A DNA stretch of 22,953 nucleotides from Ignavibacteriaceae bacterium (GCA_013388525.1 JACAFA010000209.1:1-22953), one strand, 5' to 3'. Counted from the first letter of the stretch, positions 1-8,658 are shown. Notes: a model not told the origin generated them from the letters alone. Translations and numbers: made by a program.

Positions 1-61
1 CAGTTGGTAGAGCGCAACCTTGCCAAGGTGGATGTCGCGGGTTCGAGTCCCGTTTCCCGCT
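1..61 (+). tRNA. tRNA-Gly (GCC), 5' end outside the window
   Basis: The sequence starts in the D arm (AGTTGGTAGAGC) and continues through an anticodon stem-loop with loop TTGCCAA (anticodon GCC at 22-24), a 5-nt variable loop, a T arm with loop TTCGAGT (42-48) and the 3' acceptor strand TTCCCGC (54-60), with discriminator T61. By comparison with the standard bacterial tRNA-Gly(GCC), about 12 bases are missing before position 1. CCA is not encoded. The anticodon stem CAACC/GGTGG has one A-G mismatch (16 against 30), which is slightly unusual. Identity is clear; the 5' half is simply not in the window. Confidence 0.93.
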
Positions 62-63
62 CT

Positions 64-91
64 AATCCCGACTATGTCGGGATTCTTTTTT
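64..91 (+). terminator. Hairpin with U tract between two tRNA genes
   Basis: A perfect 9-bp stem AATCCCGAC/GTCGGGATT (64-72 and 76-84) with a 3-nt loop is followed by C and six T residues (86-91). This is a textbook intrinsic terminator for the tRNA-Gly transcript. It lies only 2 bp before the mature 5' end of tRNA-Cys, so it either leaks or tRNA-Cys has a promoter further upstream within the tRNA-Gly region. Confidence 0.8.
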
Positions 92-93
92 AT

Positions 94-167
94 GGCGGCG
101 TTGCCAAGTGGTCTAAGGCGAAGGTCTGCAAAACCTTTATTCGTCAGTTCGAATCTGACCGCCGCCT
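94..167 (+). tRNA. tRNA-Cys (GCA)
   Basis: A full cloverleaf can be drawn. The acceptor stem is GGCGGCG (94-100) with CGCCGCC (160-166); the D stem is GCC/GGC; the anticodon stem AAGGT/ACCTT has loop CTGCAAA and anticodon GCA at 128-130; the variable loop is the 5-nt TATTC; the T arm is GTCAG-TTCGAAT-CTGAC (143-159). The discriminator is T167 (U73 in RNA), the identity base for cysteine tRNAs. CCA is not encoded. All stems pair without mismatches. Confidence 0.95.
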
Positions 168-335
168 CTGGTTTTATTCTTTTGCATTTATAATCCACAA
201 AACTTTAATTCTGGTTCTTCAATAGAAAATCTTTCTCAGGATTCTGAGTTCACTTTGAGTTTTGTATTTATATATCCTCCCGCTAACAATCTGCCCAAAA
301 ATCAGTAAATTTATTCAGTTAATCACTAAATTTTC
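168..335. other. Intergenic spacer before plsY
   Basis: AT-rich spacer between tRNA-Cys and plsY. The only structure I see is a small inverted repeat CTCAG-GATT-CTGAG (235-248), too short to interpret. I find no convincing terminator after tRNA-Cys (only a T-rich stretch near 171-183) and no clear promoter, although one must lie here for the plsY operon unless it is co-transcribed with the tRNA. Confidence 0.4.
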
Positions 336-962
336 ATGGAATATTTAATCAGTTCAGCTATTGGTTATCTGCTTGGTTCATTTCCTTCAGCATATATATT
401 TTTAAAGAAGACTAAAGGAATTGATGTTACAAAGGAAGGAACGGGAAACGTTGGAGCGATGAATTCTTTTGAGATTACTAATTCAAAGTTGATTGGATTT
501 GCAGTTTTTCTGTTTGATTTTTTAAAAGGAACAGCCAGTGTTTTTATCCCTTCTGTGCTTTATCCGGATGAATTTATCTTCCCTGCTATTGCATTATTAT
601 TTGCTGTATTCAGTCACTGCTATAATCCATGGATAAAGTTTAAAGGTGGAAGAGGTCTGGCTACTGCAGCCGGCGGCTCGGTTTTAATTTTTCCTTTTCT
701 TTTATTCATATGGGCAGTTTTGTGGGTAATGTTTTATCTAATGAGAAAGAATATCCTTTTTGCTAATATAATTGCAACAGGTTTTTCTTTGTTTGTGTTG
801 TTCGGTTCATATGAGGTTGCAGTTAAGTATGCATTCCCTCAACCAAAAAATGCTGACACGCTCATCCTGACAAGTTGTTCGATACTGATTGTAATTTTTA
901 TTAAACACATTGAACCTTTGAAAGAATTAATTATGGAATTTAAAAATAATCGGAGGAGGTAA
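336..962 (+). CDS. plsY: Glycerol-3-phosphate acyltransferase, PlsY family
   Basis: Integral inner-membrane enzyme that transfers an acyl group from acyl-phosphate to glycerol-3-phosphate, the first step of phospholipid synthesis in most bacteria. At 208 residues it has the usual length. The N-terminal segment has the family signature GSFPSAY (14-20), followed by GTGNVGAMN (35-43), the counterpart of the usual GSGNxGATN loop. His94 and KGGRGLAT (103-110) match the second conserved loop, normally KGGKGVAT, and HIEPLKEL near 191-198 matches the third conserved cytoplasmic segment. Several hydrophobic spans agree with a multi-pass protein. Two signature residues differ from the common form (Thr to Met in GATN, Lys to Arg in GGKG), so this is a somewhat divergent member. 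It is followed after 2 nt by the protease gene and probably heads an operon with it and purB. Confidence 0.88.
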   Translation: MEYLISSAIGYLLGSFPSAYIFLKKTKGIDVTKEGTGNVGAMNSFEITNSKLIGFAVFLFDFLKGTASVFIPSVLYPDEFIFPAIALLFAVFSHCYNPWIKFKGGRGLATAAGGSVLIFPFLLFIWAVLWVMFYLMRKNILFANIIATGFSLFVLFGSYEVAVKYAFPQPKNADTLILTSCSILIVIFIKHIEPLKELIMEFKNNRRR

Positions 963-964
963 TT

Positions 965-2158
965 ATGATTAACAGACAGAAAAATCTTATTGTAATCATA
1001 ACCATAGTCTTTGCTCTTTTCGGTGTAATTTATTTAAGTAGTAAACTAAATATTATAAACATTTCAGGCATCTATGATAATAATCAGAATGTTGCATTTG
1101 CACAGTTTCAGAGCAGCAAAGAAAAACTGAATGATGACATTACTTCATCAAGAAAAAATATTATAACAGAAACTGTGAAGAATGTAAGCCCTGCTATTGT
1201 CGGTATAAATGTTATTGAAATAAGAGAGTATAAAGATCCTTTCTTTTCATTTTTTGATGACCCATTCTTCCAGAGATTTTTTGGTAACAGAGGAACTTAT
1301 AGTCAGGAAGTTAAAGGTTTAGGTTCCGGTTACATTATTTCACCGGATGGTTATATTGTAACGAATGACCACGTTGCCGGAAACGCTACAAAAATTACAA
1401 TCACTTTGACTGATGGCAGACAATTCGATGCTAAACTAATTGGTACTGATTCAGCAAGTGATATTTGTCTGCTAAAAATTGAAGGTGATGATTTACCTTT
1501 TGTGAAGTTAGGTAATTCTGATGATGTTATTATTGGTGAATGGGTAATCGCTCTTGGTAACCCTTTTGGTCTTTTTGAATTGAATGACAAGCCAACCGTT
1601 ACGGTTGGAGTAATTAGTGCAACAGGTATGAATCTCGATGCAATAAATAATCGTTACTATCTGAATATGATTCAGACGGATGCATCCATTAACGGTGGAA
1701 ATAGCGGTGGTCCATTAGTGAATGGTGAAGGTGAAGTTATTGGAATGAACACTCTTATTTTTACTGCAGGTAACAATACAGGAAATATCGGACTTGGCTT
1801 TGCAATTCCGATTAACAAAGTGAAAAGAATTGTGGAGGAACTAAAAGAGAAAGGCAGCATCGATAGAAATTTTGAAATAGGCATGAGAATTCAGACAATT
1901 GATGAAGGTATTGCTAAATACTATCATTTGAAAAGTGCAAAAGGCGTAATTGTTACAAAAGTTTATCCAAACACTCCTGCTGAACGTGGAGGTATTGAAG
2001 TTGGTGACATAATCATTGAAGTGGAAGGATACAAAATCAATAATGAAAATACCATATTTAGTGTTTTCTATGAGTTCAGAACCGGTCAGACCATTACTTT
2101 GAAAATAATCAGAGATGAAAAGGAATTAACTAAACAAATGAAATTGGTGAAAGGATGA
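965..2158 (+). CDS. HtrA/Deg-type periplasmic serine protease with one PDZ domain
   Basis: Envelope quality-control protease. One N-terminal hydrophobic segment (about 7-25) anchors or exports it. The trypsin-like domain (about 70-290) shows the triad His136 (TNDHVA), Asp166 (SASDICLL) and Ser247 (GGNSGGPL). A single C-terminal PDZ domain (about 303-397) includes the usual AERGGIEVGDIIIEV stretch. With 397 residues and one PDZ it is closer to DegS/HtrA-like proteins than to two-PDZ DegP. A Phe/Asp-rich loop at 91-106 (FF repeated four times) may be the L-A loop seen in HtrA proteins. An unusually strong Shine-Dalgarno, GGAGGAGGT (952-960), overlaps the plsY stop and sits 4 nt before this ATG, which settles the start. 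The 3' end overlaps purB by four bases (ATGA). The protease type is certain; the exact subfamily is not. Confidence 0.92.
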   Translation: MINRQKNLIVIITIVFALFGVIYLSSKLNIINISGIYDNNQNVAFAQFQSSKEKLNDDITSSRKNIITETVKNVSPAIVGINVIEIREYKDPFFSFFDDPFFQRFFGNRGTYSQEVKGLGSGYIISPDGYIVTNDHVAGNATKITITLTDGRQFDAKLIGTDSASDICLLKIEGDDLPFVKLGNSDDVIIGEWVIALGNPFGLFELNDKPTVTVGVISATGMNLDAINNRYYLNMIQTDASINGGNSGGPLVNGEGEVIGMNTLIFTAGNNTGNIGLGFAIPINKVKRIVEELKEKGSIDRNFEIGMRIQTIDEGIAKYYHLKSAKGVIVTKVYPNTPAERGGIEVGDIIIEVEGYKINNENTIFSVFYEFRTGQTITLKIIRDEKELTKQMKLVKG

Positions 2159-3459
2159 TAAGTCGTTATACACTTCCCGAGATGGGAAAAATCTGGGAAG
2201 ATGAATTTAAGTTTGCCACCTGGCTGAAGATTGAAATACTAGCCTGCGAAGCGAGAAAAGAAATGGGAGAAATCCCTGAACAGGATCTGAAAAGTATTAA
2301 AGAGAAAGCATCTTTTGATGTAAAAAAAATTCTTGAAATAGAAGAAACAACCAAACACGATGTAATTGCTTTCCTTACCAATGTTGCAGAATATGTTGGT
2401 CCCGCTTCACGACATATCCATTATGGTATGACATCTTCAGATATTCTCGATACTACTCTTTCATACCAGATGAAAACTGCAGGTGAATTATTATTGAAAC
2501 AATTATTTGAATTAAAGAATGTTTTAAAGTCACGTGCTATTGAGCATAAAAACACGGTATGCATTGGAAGATCTCATGGTATTCACGCTGAACCAACTAC
2601 AATGGGTTTAAAGTTTGCTCTCTGGTATGAAGAAACTAAAAGAAATATTAAAAGACTTCAAAACGCAATTGATACAATAAGTGTTGGACAGATTTCGGGT
2701 GCTGTTGGAACTTTTGAACATCTCTCGCCAAAAGTTGAAGAGTATGTTTGTAAAAAAATGAATCTAAAACCTGCAAGTGTTTCCACACAAGTAATTCAAA
2801 GGGACAGACACGCTGAATTTATGAATGTGCTTGCTGTAATCGGAGCAACACTTGAAAAAATCTCTATTGAGATAAGACATCTGCAAAGAACTGAAGTACT
2901 TGAAGCCGAAGAATATTTTTCAAAAGGACAAAAAGGTTCTTCTGCAATGCCGCATAAGCGCAATCCTGTTATTAGTGAAAGGATTACAGGACTTGCAAGA
3001 ATTTTACGGTCAAATGCAATGGCAGCTTTAGAAAATGTAGCACTCTGGCACGAGAGGGATATTTCTCATTCTTCTGTCGAAAGAATTATTATCCCGGATA
3101 GCTGTATTGCTTTGAATTACATGCTTGATCTGATGATAAAATTATTAAAGAATTTAATCATATATCCTGATAATATGATAAAGAACCTTAACCTTACGCG
3201 TGGATTGGTTTATTCGCAAACCGTTTTGCTGAAACTTGTGGATAAAGGTTTATCACGTGAAGATGCTTACAGAATAGTTCAAACTGCAGCAATGGATGTC
3301 TGGTCTGATAATAAAAAATTTCTGAAGGATGAGTTGATGAAATCAAAAGAAATAATGAAATATATTTCAGAAAAAGAACTCGGGGAAATATTTAGCACAG
3401 ATAAAATTCTTAAGAACATTGATTATATTTTTCAAAGAAGCGTTTACTCTGAAGACTAA
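2155..3459 (+). CDS. purB: Adenylosuccinate lyase
   Basis: Cytosolic enzyme of purine synthesis that eliminates fumarate from SAICAR and from adenylosuccinate. The 434-residue protein shows the fumarase/aspartase superfamily signature GSSAMPHKRNP (261-271) on the flexible catalytic loop, GRSHG with the general-acid His141, TKHDV with His68, and YGMTSSDILDT (90-100), which marks purB within the superfamily. The start overlaps the protease stop as ATGA, so translation is probably coupled. Nothing in the neighbouring genes is purine-related except the distant apt. There is no clear terminator in the 112 bp before the next gene. Confidence 0.96.
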   Translation: MISRYTLPEMGKIWEDEFKFATWLKIEILACEARKEMGEIPEQDLKSIKEKASFDVKKILEIEETTKHDVIAFLTNVAEYVGPASRHIHYGMTSSDILDTTLSYQMKTAGELLLKQLFELKNVLKSRAIEHKNTVCIGRSHGIHAEPTTMGLKFALWYEETKRNIKRLQNAIDTISVGQISGAVGTFEHLSPKVEEYVCKKMNLKPASVSTQVIQRDRHAEFMNVLAVIGATLEKISIEIRHLQRTEVLEAEEYFSKGQKGSSAMPHKRNPVISERITGLARILRSNAMAALENVALWHERDISHSSVERIIIPDSCIALNYMLDLMIKLLKNLIIYPDNMIKNLNLTRGLVYSQTVLLKLVDKGLSREDAYRIVQTAAMDVWSDNKKFLKDELMKSKEIMKYISEKELGEIFSTDKILKNIDYIFQRSVYSED

Positions 3460-3571
3460 TCAAATATAATTTTCAATCTGAATTGAGCTTTCCAAATAAT
3501 TTGCCAATCAATTTTGCATTGACTATTAAATTTCTGCTATGTAATTAAACAATAGTTATTTTATCCCATTA

Positions 3572-5683
3572 ATGAATAAAAAAATTACAAATACTATGAA
3601 ATCCATACCAATAATTTTGTTGATTATTTTAACAGCCAATTTCTTTCTCGCTGATTCTAAAAAGAATCTGAATGATCTGGAAATATCTTCGGACACATTG
3701 AGAGTAATTGAACCTAAAAATCATTTCACACTTGAGAATCAGCTTGTTACTACTATGCTTTCAAGATATCACTACAAAGATTTTAACCTTGATGATTCTC
3801 TTTCTTCGTTAATGTTTGATAAGTATATCAGGACTCTTGATTTCAGTAAAGTTTATTTTTATGAATCTGATATCAGCACGCTGGAAAAGGAAAGATATTC
3901 TTTTGATGATTATCTTCTCGATGGTAACGTTCAGCCATTCTTCGACATCTTCAATCTTTATGAGAAGAGAATGCTGGAAAGAATGAACTACGTTGATACA
4001 ATTCTGGCTAACGGTTTTGATTTCACTGAATATGATTCAACTGAAATTAATCGTGATGATTCAAAATGGGTATCATCTCCCAGCGAAATGAATAAATTAT
4101 GGGAAGGCAGAATTAAAAATGATGCTTTGAATTTATATTTATCCGGCAGAAATGAAGAGGAAATAAAATCGAACCTAAAAAAAAGATATGATAATTTCAC
4201 ACGAGCATTATACCAGTACAATAGTGAAGATGTATTTCAGTTAGCAATGGATTCCTATACAAGTTCTGTTGATCCCCACACAAATTATTTATCGCCTGCC
4301 ACATCTGATAACTTTAAAATTGATATGAGCCTTTCACTCGAAGGCATTGGTGCAAGATTGATGATTGAAGATGGTTACACAAAAGTGGTTGAAGTTATTC
4401 CCGGTGGACCAGCTTTCAAATCAAAAAAGATAGATGTTGATGATAGAATTATTGCAGTTGCTCAGGGCGAAGATGGAGAATTTGTTGACGTTATCGGGTG
4501 GAGAATTACTGATGTTGTTAAATTAATCCGTGGACCAAAAGAAACAACCGTTCGCTTGCAAATACTTAAAGCAAAGGATGGTGCAGCAGCAAAACCCGAA
4601 GAAATTAGTCTCGTAAGAGAAAAAGTTAAACTTGAAGATCAGGCTGCAAAGAAAAAAATTGTTGAGGTAAACAATAACGGAATTTCATTTAAAATCGGTG
4701 TTATTACTATTCCAAATTTCTATACTGATTTTGAAGGCAACCGGAGTGGTGAGAATAATGCTAAAAGTACAGTAACCGACGTTAAAAAACTTCTCGAAGA
4801 ACTTAAGCTGGAAAAAGTTGATGGAGTTGTAATAGATTTAAGAAATAACGGTGGTGGTGCCCTTTCAGAAGCAATTGACGTTACGGGATTATTTATTGAA
4901 AAGGGTCCGGTTGTTCAGGTTAAAAATGCTGACGGTTATATCGAAGTTGGTCAGGATGTTGAACCTTCGATTGTGTACAGTGGTCCGCTTGCAGTGTTAG
5001 TAAACAGATTCAGTGCATCAGCTTCAGAAATTTTTGCTGCTGCAATCCAGGATTATGGAAGAGGAATTATTGTCGGTGAACAAACTTATGGTAAAGGAAC
5101 TGTTCAAAACCTGATTGACTTAAATAGAATCTCTAGATCTTCTGATAATAAGTTTGGTCAGCTTAAGTTAACTATTGCAAAATATTATCGGATTAGCGGA
5201 GGCAGCACACAAAATCTTGGTGTAGTGCCGGATGTTACTTATCCGTCCTATATTGATCCTCAGGAATTTGGTGAAAGTTCTCAAACTTCTGCTTTACCAT
5301 GGGATCAGATTGATAAAACTAACTATACACTTTACAGCAATCTGAATAAAATCATACCTGAGCTAATTTCATTATCTGAAAAAAGAAGAAATGCTGATCC
5401 TGAATTTCAATATCTGATTGAAGATATAAATTCTTATAAAGAATCAAAGGATCAAAAATTTATTTCGCTTAATGAAGAAATAAGAAAGAAGAAAAAAGAA
5501 GCTGATGATGAGAAAGAATTTCAGAGAGAAAACGAACGACGACAGAGAAAAGGTTTAAAGCTTCTGGAAAAAGGTGAGGTTCCTGAAAAAAGTGATGAAG
5601 AAAATGATATATTTCTTACCGAGACAGCTTTGATAGTTACTGATTTAATTAATTTATCCGGAAGACTGACAGAAGTTCGTTAA
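3572..5683 (+). CDS. Tail-specific protease, Prc/CtpA type (S41 family)
   Basis: Secreted or periplasmic Ser/Lys-dyad protease that trims or degrades proteins from their C-terminus; in other bacteria Prc acts on cell-wall hydrolases and lipoproteins. A signal-peptide-like N-terminus (about 9-28) is followed by the helical TSP N-terminal domain (about 50-240), a PDZ domain (about 248-335) and the S41 domain. By alignment to E. coli Prc (Ser452/Lys477) the catalytic residues are Ser483 in NRFSASASE and Lys508 in YGKGTVQ, with Gln512 as the third active-site residue. The C-terminal part (about 560-703) is charged and lysine-rich, like the Prc C-terminal domain. 703 residues matches Prc length. 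A second Met at codon 9 would also leave a good signal peptide. The stop lies in a TTAA shared with the convergent gene. Confidence 0.94.
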   Translation: MNKKITNTMKSIPIILLIILTANFFLADSKKNLNDLEISSDTLRVIEPKNHFTLENQLVTTMLSRYHYKDFNLDDSLSSLMFDKYIRTLDFSKVYFYESDISTLEKERYSFDDYLLDGNVQPFFDIFNLYEKRMLERMNYVDTILANGFDFTEYDSTEINRDDSKWVSSPSEMNKLWEGRIKNDALNLYLSGRNEEEIKSNLKKRYDNFTRALYQYNSEDVFQLAMDSYTSSVDPHTNYLSPATSDNFKIDMSLSLEGIGARLMIEDGYTKVVEVIPGGPAFKSKKIDVDDRIIAVAQGEDGEFVDVIGWRITDVVKLIRGPKETTVRLQILKAKDGAAAKPEEISLVREKVKLEDQAAKKKIVEVNNNGISFKIGVITIPNFYTDFEGNRSGENNAKSTVTDVKKLLEELKLEKVDGVVIDLRNNGGGALSEAIDVTGLFIEKGPVVQVKNADGYIEVGQDVEPSIVYSGPLAVLVNRFSASASEIFAAAIQDYGRGIIVGEQTYGKGTVQNLIDLNRISRSSDNKFGQLKLTIAKYYRISGGSTQNLGVVPDVTYPSYIDPQEFGESSQTSALPWDQIDKTNYTLYSNLNKIIPELISLSEKRRNADPEFQYLIEDINSYKESKDQKFISLNEEIRKKKKEADDEKEFQRENERRQRKGLKLLEKGEVPEKSDEENDIFLTETALIVTDLINLSGRLTEVR

Positions 5684-6408
5684 GCAGTTAAATATTTCAA
5701 TAACTTTTCTTCGGCTATCGGGAACATTGTTTCATGATAAGGAAAATCGAGGTCAGTTTCAAAAATATAAACTACCGGTTCGTATGGTGAATCCGAATCA
5801 TTTATAAAATCAATTACAATTTCTTCAATAGGTTTGTCAATCTGATCGAATGGTATTTTTCTGACCAGATTAGCAGTCATACTCTGATATAGGTTGTTAT
5901 CAAACCAATCTAAAATAATTTCATACAGATAAATATTTACCACCCGGGATTTATTATCGGGTAAAGTAAAATAGCCCTTCCCGTTATAATTTCTTTCGAC
6001 AGTTGATATTCTTTTTATAAATAAATTTTCATCGACAAAATTTTTAATTATTCTGCCTTCTTCGAGAACCGGTTTATTCAGTTCAAATGCCCAATCAATA
6101 AAATTAAAAAGTTTATCAAGTTGATTACCTATCTGATGAGCTTTTTCATATACAACAAATCTTTCGTTAATGTTTCTGCTTCGTATTTCATTATCAAACC
6201 ACAACTTGGATTCAATATTTTCTCTTAAGATATCTTCCAGAGCAAGATTGAGCTGAATTGATTCCTCAATAGAAGGAAATAACTTATTACTATGCAGGTT
6301 TTGCAACCATTCCTTAACTTTATTAAGTATGGTATACTGATTAGTTTCCCAGTCAGATCCACAGGAAGTTAACTTTTTTACATCAATGGCAGCTATATTT
6401 TGTCGCAT
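5680..6408 (-). CDS. Hypothetical protein, 242 residues, family not recognised
   Basis: I do not recognise this protein. It has no signal peptide, no membrane segment and no classical nucleotide-binding or protease motif. It appears to be a soluble, mostly helical protein in its N-terminal two thirds (about 20-120) followed by a mixed segment with several aromatic and acidic stretches (YLYEIILDWFDNN, about 157-170) and a C-terminus rich in Asp, Glu, Pro and Tyr. Codon use looks like that of the neighbours, and a full-length frame with an ATG argues that it is real. It converges on the tail-specific protease and shares the TTAA of its stop codon. About 130 bp upstream lies a good 9-bp inverted repeat (6537-6556) that could control it. 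No function is proposed. Confidence 0.75.
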   Translation of the reverse strand: MRQNIAAIDVKKLTSCGSDWETNQYTILNKVKEWLQNLHSNKLFPSIEESIQLNLALEDILRENIESKLWFDNEIRSRNINERFVVYEKAHQIGNQLDKLFNFIDWAFELNKPVLEEGRIIKNFVDENLFIKRISTVERNYNGKGYFTLPDNKSRVVNIYLYEIILDWFDNNLYQSMTANLVRKIPFDQIDKPIEEIVIDFINDSDSPYEPVVYIFETDLDFPYHETMFPIAEEKLLKYLTA

Positions 6409-6536
6409 AATTCTTAATCAACTTTTTAGATATGCGATGTTCCAAAAGCTTGCCAAAGTAATTAAGAGTTATCCCAGGATTCACCTTTATTGAATTGATA
6501 CACAAACATGAAAGAATTGCATGTTGAAATGATGTG

Positions 6537-6556
6537 TTAAGGTAAAATTACCTTAA
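6537..6556. promoter_or_regulatory. Inverted repeat, candidate operator
   Basis: Arms TTAAGGTAA (6537-6545) and TTACCTTAA (6548-6556) are perfect inverted repeats separated by AA. The site lies 129 bp upstream of the start of the gene at 5680-6408 and downstream of the ALDH terminator, so it belongs to the promoter region of the hypothetical gene. The size and symmetry suit a dimeric helix-turn-helix repressor. The binding protein is unknown. Confidence 0.4.
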
Positions 6557-6613
6557 TAATTCCCGATATGATATAATTTTTTCATAAGTAATATTTGACG
6601 GGAATTTTTACAT

Positions 6614-6646
6614 AAAAAAAGGAACGGAAAAAAATTCCCGTTCCTT
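6614..6646 (-). terminator. Intrinsic terminator of the rrf2-ALDH transcript
   Basis: Read on the minus strand, a 9-bp stem AAGGAACGG/CCGTTCCTT (6638-6646 with 6619-6627, loop of 10) runs directly into seven U residues (complement of A6614-A6620). It lies 26 bp beyond the ALDH stop codon. Confidence 0.88.
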
Positions 6647-6671
6647 CCAAAAATACTTGTCAATAATAAAA

Positions 6672-8204
6672 TCAAATATCGAATTTTATTCCTTGCGCCA
6701 AGGGAAGCTGTGAACCGAAATTAATTGTGTTAGTTTGTCTTCTCATATAAGCCTTCCAGGAATCTGAACCAGATTCTCTTCCGCCGCCGGTTTCCTTTTC
6801 ACCACCAAAAGCTCCGCCAATTTCAGCGCCTGAAGTCCCGATATTCACATTTGCAATTCCACAGTCAGAACCCGCACAGGATAGAAATCTTTCAGCTTCC
6901 CTTAGATTATTTGTAAAAATTGAAGATGATAAACCCTGAACAACACCATTTTGTAAAGCAATTGCTTCATCAATATCTTTCTTATATTTCATTATGTACA
7001 GAATTGGTGCGAAAGTTTCCTCCTGAACAATACTGTAATGATTTTTTGCTTCAACGATCGCCGGAACGACATAACATCCGGATTCGTAACCTTTACCGCT
7101 GAGAACTTCACCTCCGAAAATAATTTTTCCACCTTCTTTTTTTACCTGCTTAAGAGCATTCGTGAAATCGTTTACGGCATTCTTATCGATGAGCGGTCCC
7201 ATATGATTTTTCTGATCCAGCGGATTTCCAATTTTCAGACTCCTGTAAGCTTTTAATAATGAATCTTTCACTTTATCGTAAATTGATTCATGAATAATCA
7301 GTCTTCTTGTTGAAGTACATCTTTGCCCTGCTGTACCAACTGCTCCGAATACAACTGCAGGAATTGCAATCTTCAAATCAGCATCGGGAGTTATGATAAT
7401 TGCATTATTTCCACCAAGCTCCAGAATAGTTTTGCCAAATCTTGATGATACAACTTCCGCTGCATGCTTTCCGACTCTTGTAGAACCGGTAACTGAAACC
7501 ATTGCGATTCTTTTGTCATTCAAAATTCTTTCTCCAACTGTAGAGCCTTTACCAATAATCAAGGTAAAGATTCCTTCGGGCAGATTATTTTCTTTTAAAA
7601 CTTTTGCAATAATATTCTGAGTAGCAATTGCGCTAAGCGGAACTTTTGATGATGGCTTCCAGATATTTACATCACCACAGACAGCAGCGAGCATTGCATT
7701 CCAGGAATAAACTGCCACCGGAAAATTGAATGCGGAAATTGTGCAAACAATCCCAAGAGGATGATATTGATCATACATTCTGTGCATTGGTCTTTCTGAT
7801 TGCATTGTAAATCCATAAAGTTGTCTGGATTGACCTACAGCAAAATCACAAATATCAATCATCTCCTGAACTTCGCCCAAGCCTTCCTGTAAAGATTTTC
7901 CCATCTCATAAGAAACTAATGAACCAAGCGGCTGCTTGTATTCGCGCAGTTTATTACCAATCTGTCTTACAATCTCTCCCCTCTTTGGTGCAGGAACCAT
8001 CCTCCAATAAAGAAAAGCTTCTTCCATACTTTTCATAATTTTTTCATAATCTTTTTCAGAAGCCTGATGCACTGAAGCTATAAATTTTCCATCAACAGGA
8101 GAATGAATTTTTAATTCTTCTTTTGATTTTGATTGAATCCATTTCTGACCGGTAGATGCTCCATAATTAGTTTTACTTATTCCGAGTTGTTTTAAGAATT
8201 CCAT
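6672..8204 (-). CDS. Aldehyde dehydrogenase, ALDH7 (antiquitin / aminoadipate-semialdehyde dehydrogenase) type
   Basis: NAD(P)-dependent enzyme predicted to oxidise L-2-aminoadipate 6-semialdehyde to L-2-aminoadipate. The 510-residue protein has all aldehyde dehydrogenase landmarks: Asn160 in SAFNFP, Lys183 in WKPSSK, the general base Glu262 in LELGGNN and nucleophile Cys296 in [13 protein letters not shown]. The wording GNNAII and GQRCTSTRR, together with [14 protein letters not shown] (111-124), is characteristic of the ALDH7 family; in human antiquitin a Glu in the EVQE stretch and the Arg before the catalytic Cys contact the aminoadipate group, and both are kept here (Glu114 by approximate alignment, Arg295). 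It follows the Rrf2-type gene by 20 bp on the same strand and lies divergent to lysine 6-aminotransferase, which makes the substrate. Other ALDH7 substrates cannot be excluded, but context makes lysine breakdown the best call. Confidence 0.92.
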   Translation of the reverse strand: MEFLKQLGISKTNYGASTGQKWIQSKSKEELKIHSPVDGKFIASVHQASEKDYEKIMKSMEEAFLYWRMVPAPKRGEIVRQIGNKLREYKQPLGSLVSYEMGKSLQEGLGEVQEMIDICDFAVGQSRQLYGFTMQSERPMHRMYDQYHPLGIVCTISAFNFPVAVYSWNAMLAAVCGDVNIWKPSSKVPLSAIATQNIIAKVLKENNLPEGIFTLIIGKGSTVGERILNDKRIAMVSVTGSTRVGKHAAEVVSSRFGKTILELGGNNAIIITPDADLKIAIPAVVFGAVGTAGQRCTSTRRLIIHESIYDKVKDSLLKAYRSLKIGNPLDQKNHMGPLIDKNAVNDFTNALKQVKKEGGKIIFGGEVLSGKGYESGCYVVPAIVEAKNHYSIVQEETFAPILYIMKYKKDIDEAIALQNGVVQGLSSSIFTNNLREAERFLSCAGSDCGIANVNIGTSGAEIGGAFGGEKETGGGRESGSDSWKAYMRRQTNTINFGSQLPLAQGIKFDI

Positions 8205-8224
8205 ATTAACTCCAATTATTTTTA

Positions 8225-8647
8225 TTAATTATTGTTGATTTTATTTATGATAGATTCTAAAGTTATCTTTTTCATTTTTTCTTCAATATCAATCTGAATT
8301 TCTGCGAACAAATCAAGAAAATAAAAGTTCAGTTTGTCAGGCAGACTGTTCTTCTTTATTGCTTCTTTTCTCACATCAAGATGAAATGCTTTTCTATCCT
8401 CTATTGCACAATAAATTTCCTGAAGATGAATTTGTGATGGATGCTTTTTTAATCTGAAGCCGCCACTATTTCCAATATTGCTTTGAACAATACCATTCTT
8501 TGAAAGCAAAGATAAAATCCTTCTGAGCTTTGAAGAATTTATTCCGATTGCATCAGCTATCTCAAAACTCGGAACAGCTTTCGGATGAGCTTGCTGCAAA
8601 TAGCAAAGTGCTTTTACAGAAGTGGATAATTTAGTTGAGGCTGACAT
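8225..8647 (-). CDS. Rrf2-family transcriptional regulator
   Basis: A 140-residue DNA-binding protein with an N-terminal winged helix-turn-helix (about 10-70). It has the Rrf2 layout: [37 protein letters not shown], then the wing [21 protein letters not shown] (58-78). The three clustered cysteines that bind an Fe-S cluster in IscR/NsrR/RsrR are absent (only Cys15 and Cys80), so it resembles the cluster-free CymR/YwnA-like branch and probably senses a small molecule or partner protein. It is upstream of the ALDH gene (20-bp gap) and divergent to the lysine aminotransferase, so it is probably the local regulator of both arms. There is no clear Shine-Dalgarno before the ATG. A 7-7-7 inverted repeat 12-32 bp upstream of the start is a likely autoregulatory site. 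Confidence 0.88.
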   Translation of the reverse strand: MSASTKLSTSVKALCYLQQAHPKAVPSFEIADAIGINSSKLRRILSLLSKNGIVQSNIGNSGGFRLKKHPSQIHLQEIYCAIEDRKAFHLDVRKEAIKKNSLPDKLNFYFLDLFAEIQIDIEEKMKKITLESIINKINNN

Positions 8648-8658
8648 ATTTTTTTAAA

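Noticed and set aside
4..225. A 73-codon open frame running through both tRNA genes
   Set aside because: It reads straight through tRNA-Gly, the hairpin and tRNA-Cys; the RNA structures fully explain the sequence.
3460..3571. Sigma70-like promoter before the tail-specific protease (TTGACT near 3527)
   Set aside because: The -35-like box has no acceptable -10 partner at a proper distance, and the Bacteroidota-type -7 box is also poor, so I could not choose one.
6558..6606. AATTCCCG (6558-6565) and CGGGAATT (6599-6606) as a plus-strand terminator
   Set aside because: The 33-nt loop is long and no plus-strand gene ends upstream; the 8-bp match also recurs within the adjacent ALDH terminator and is probably incidental.
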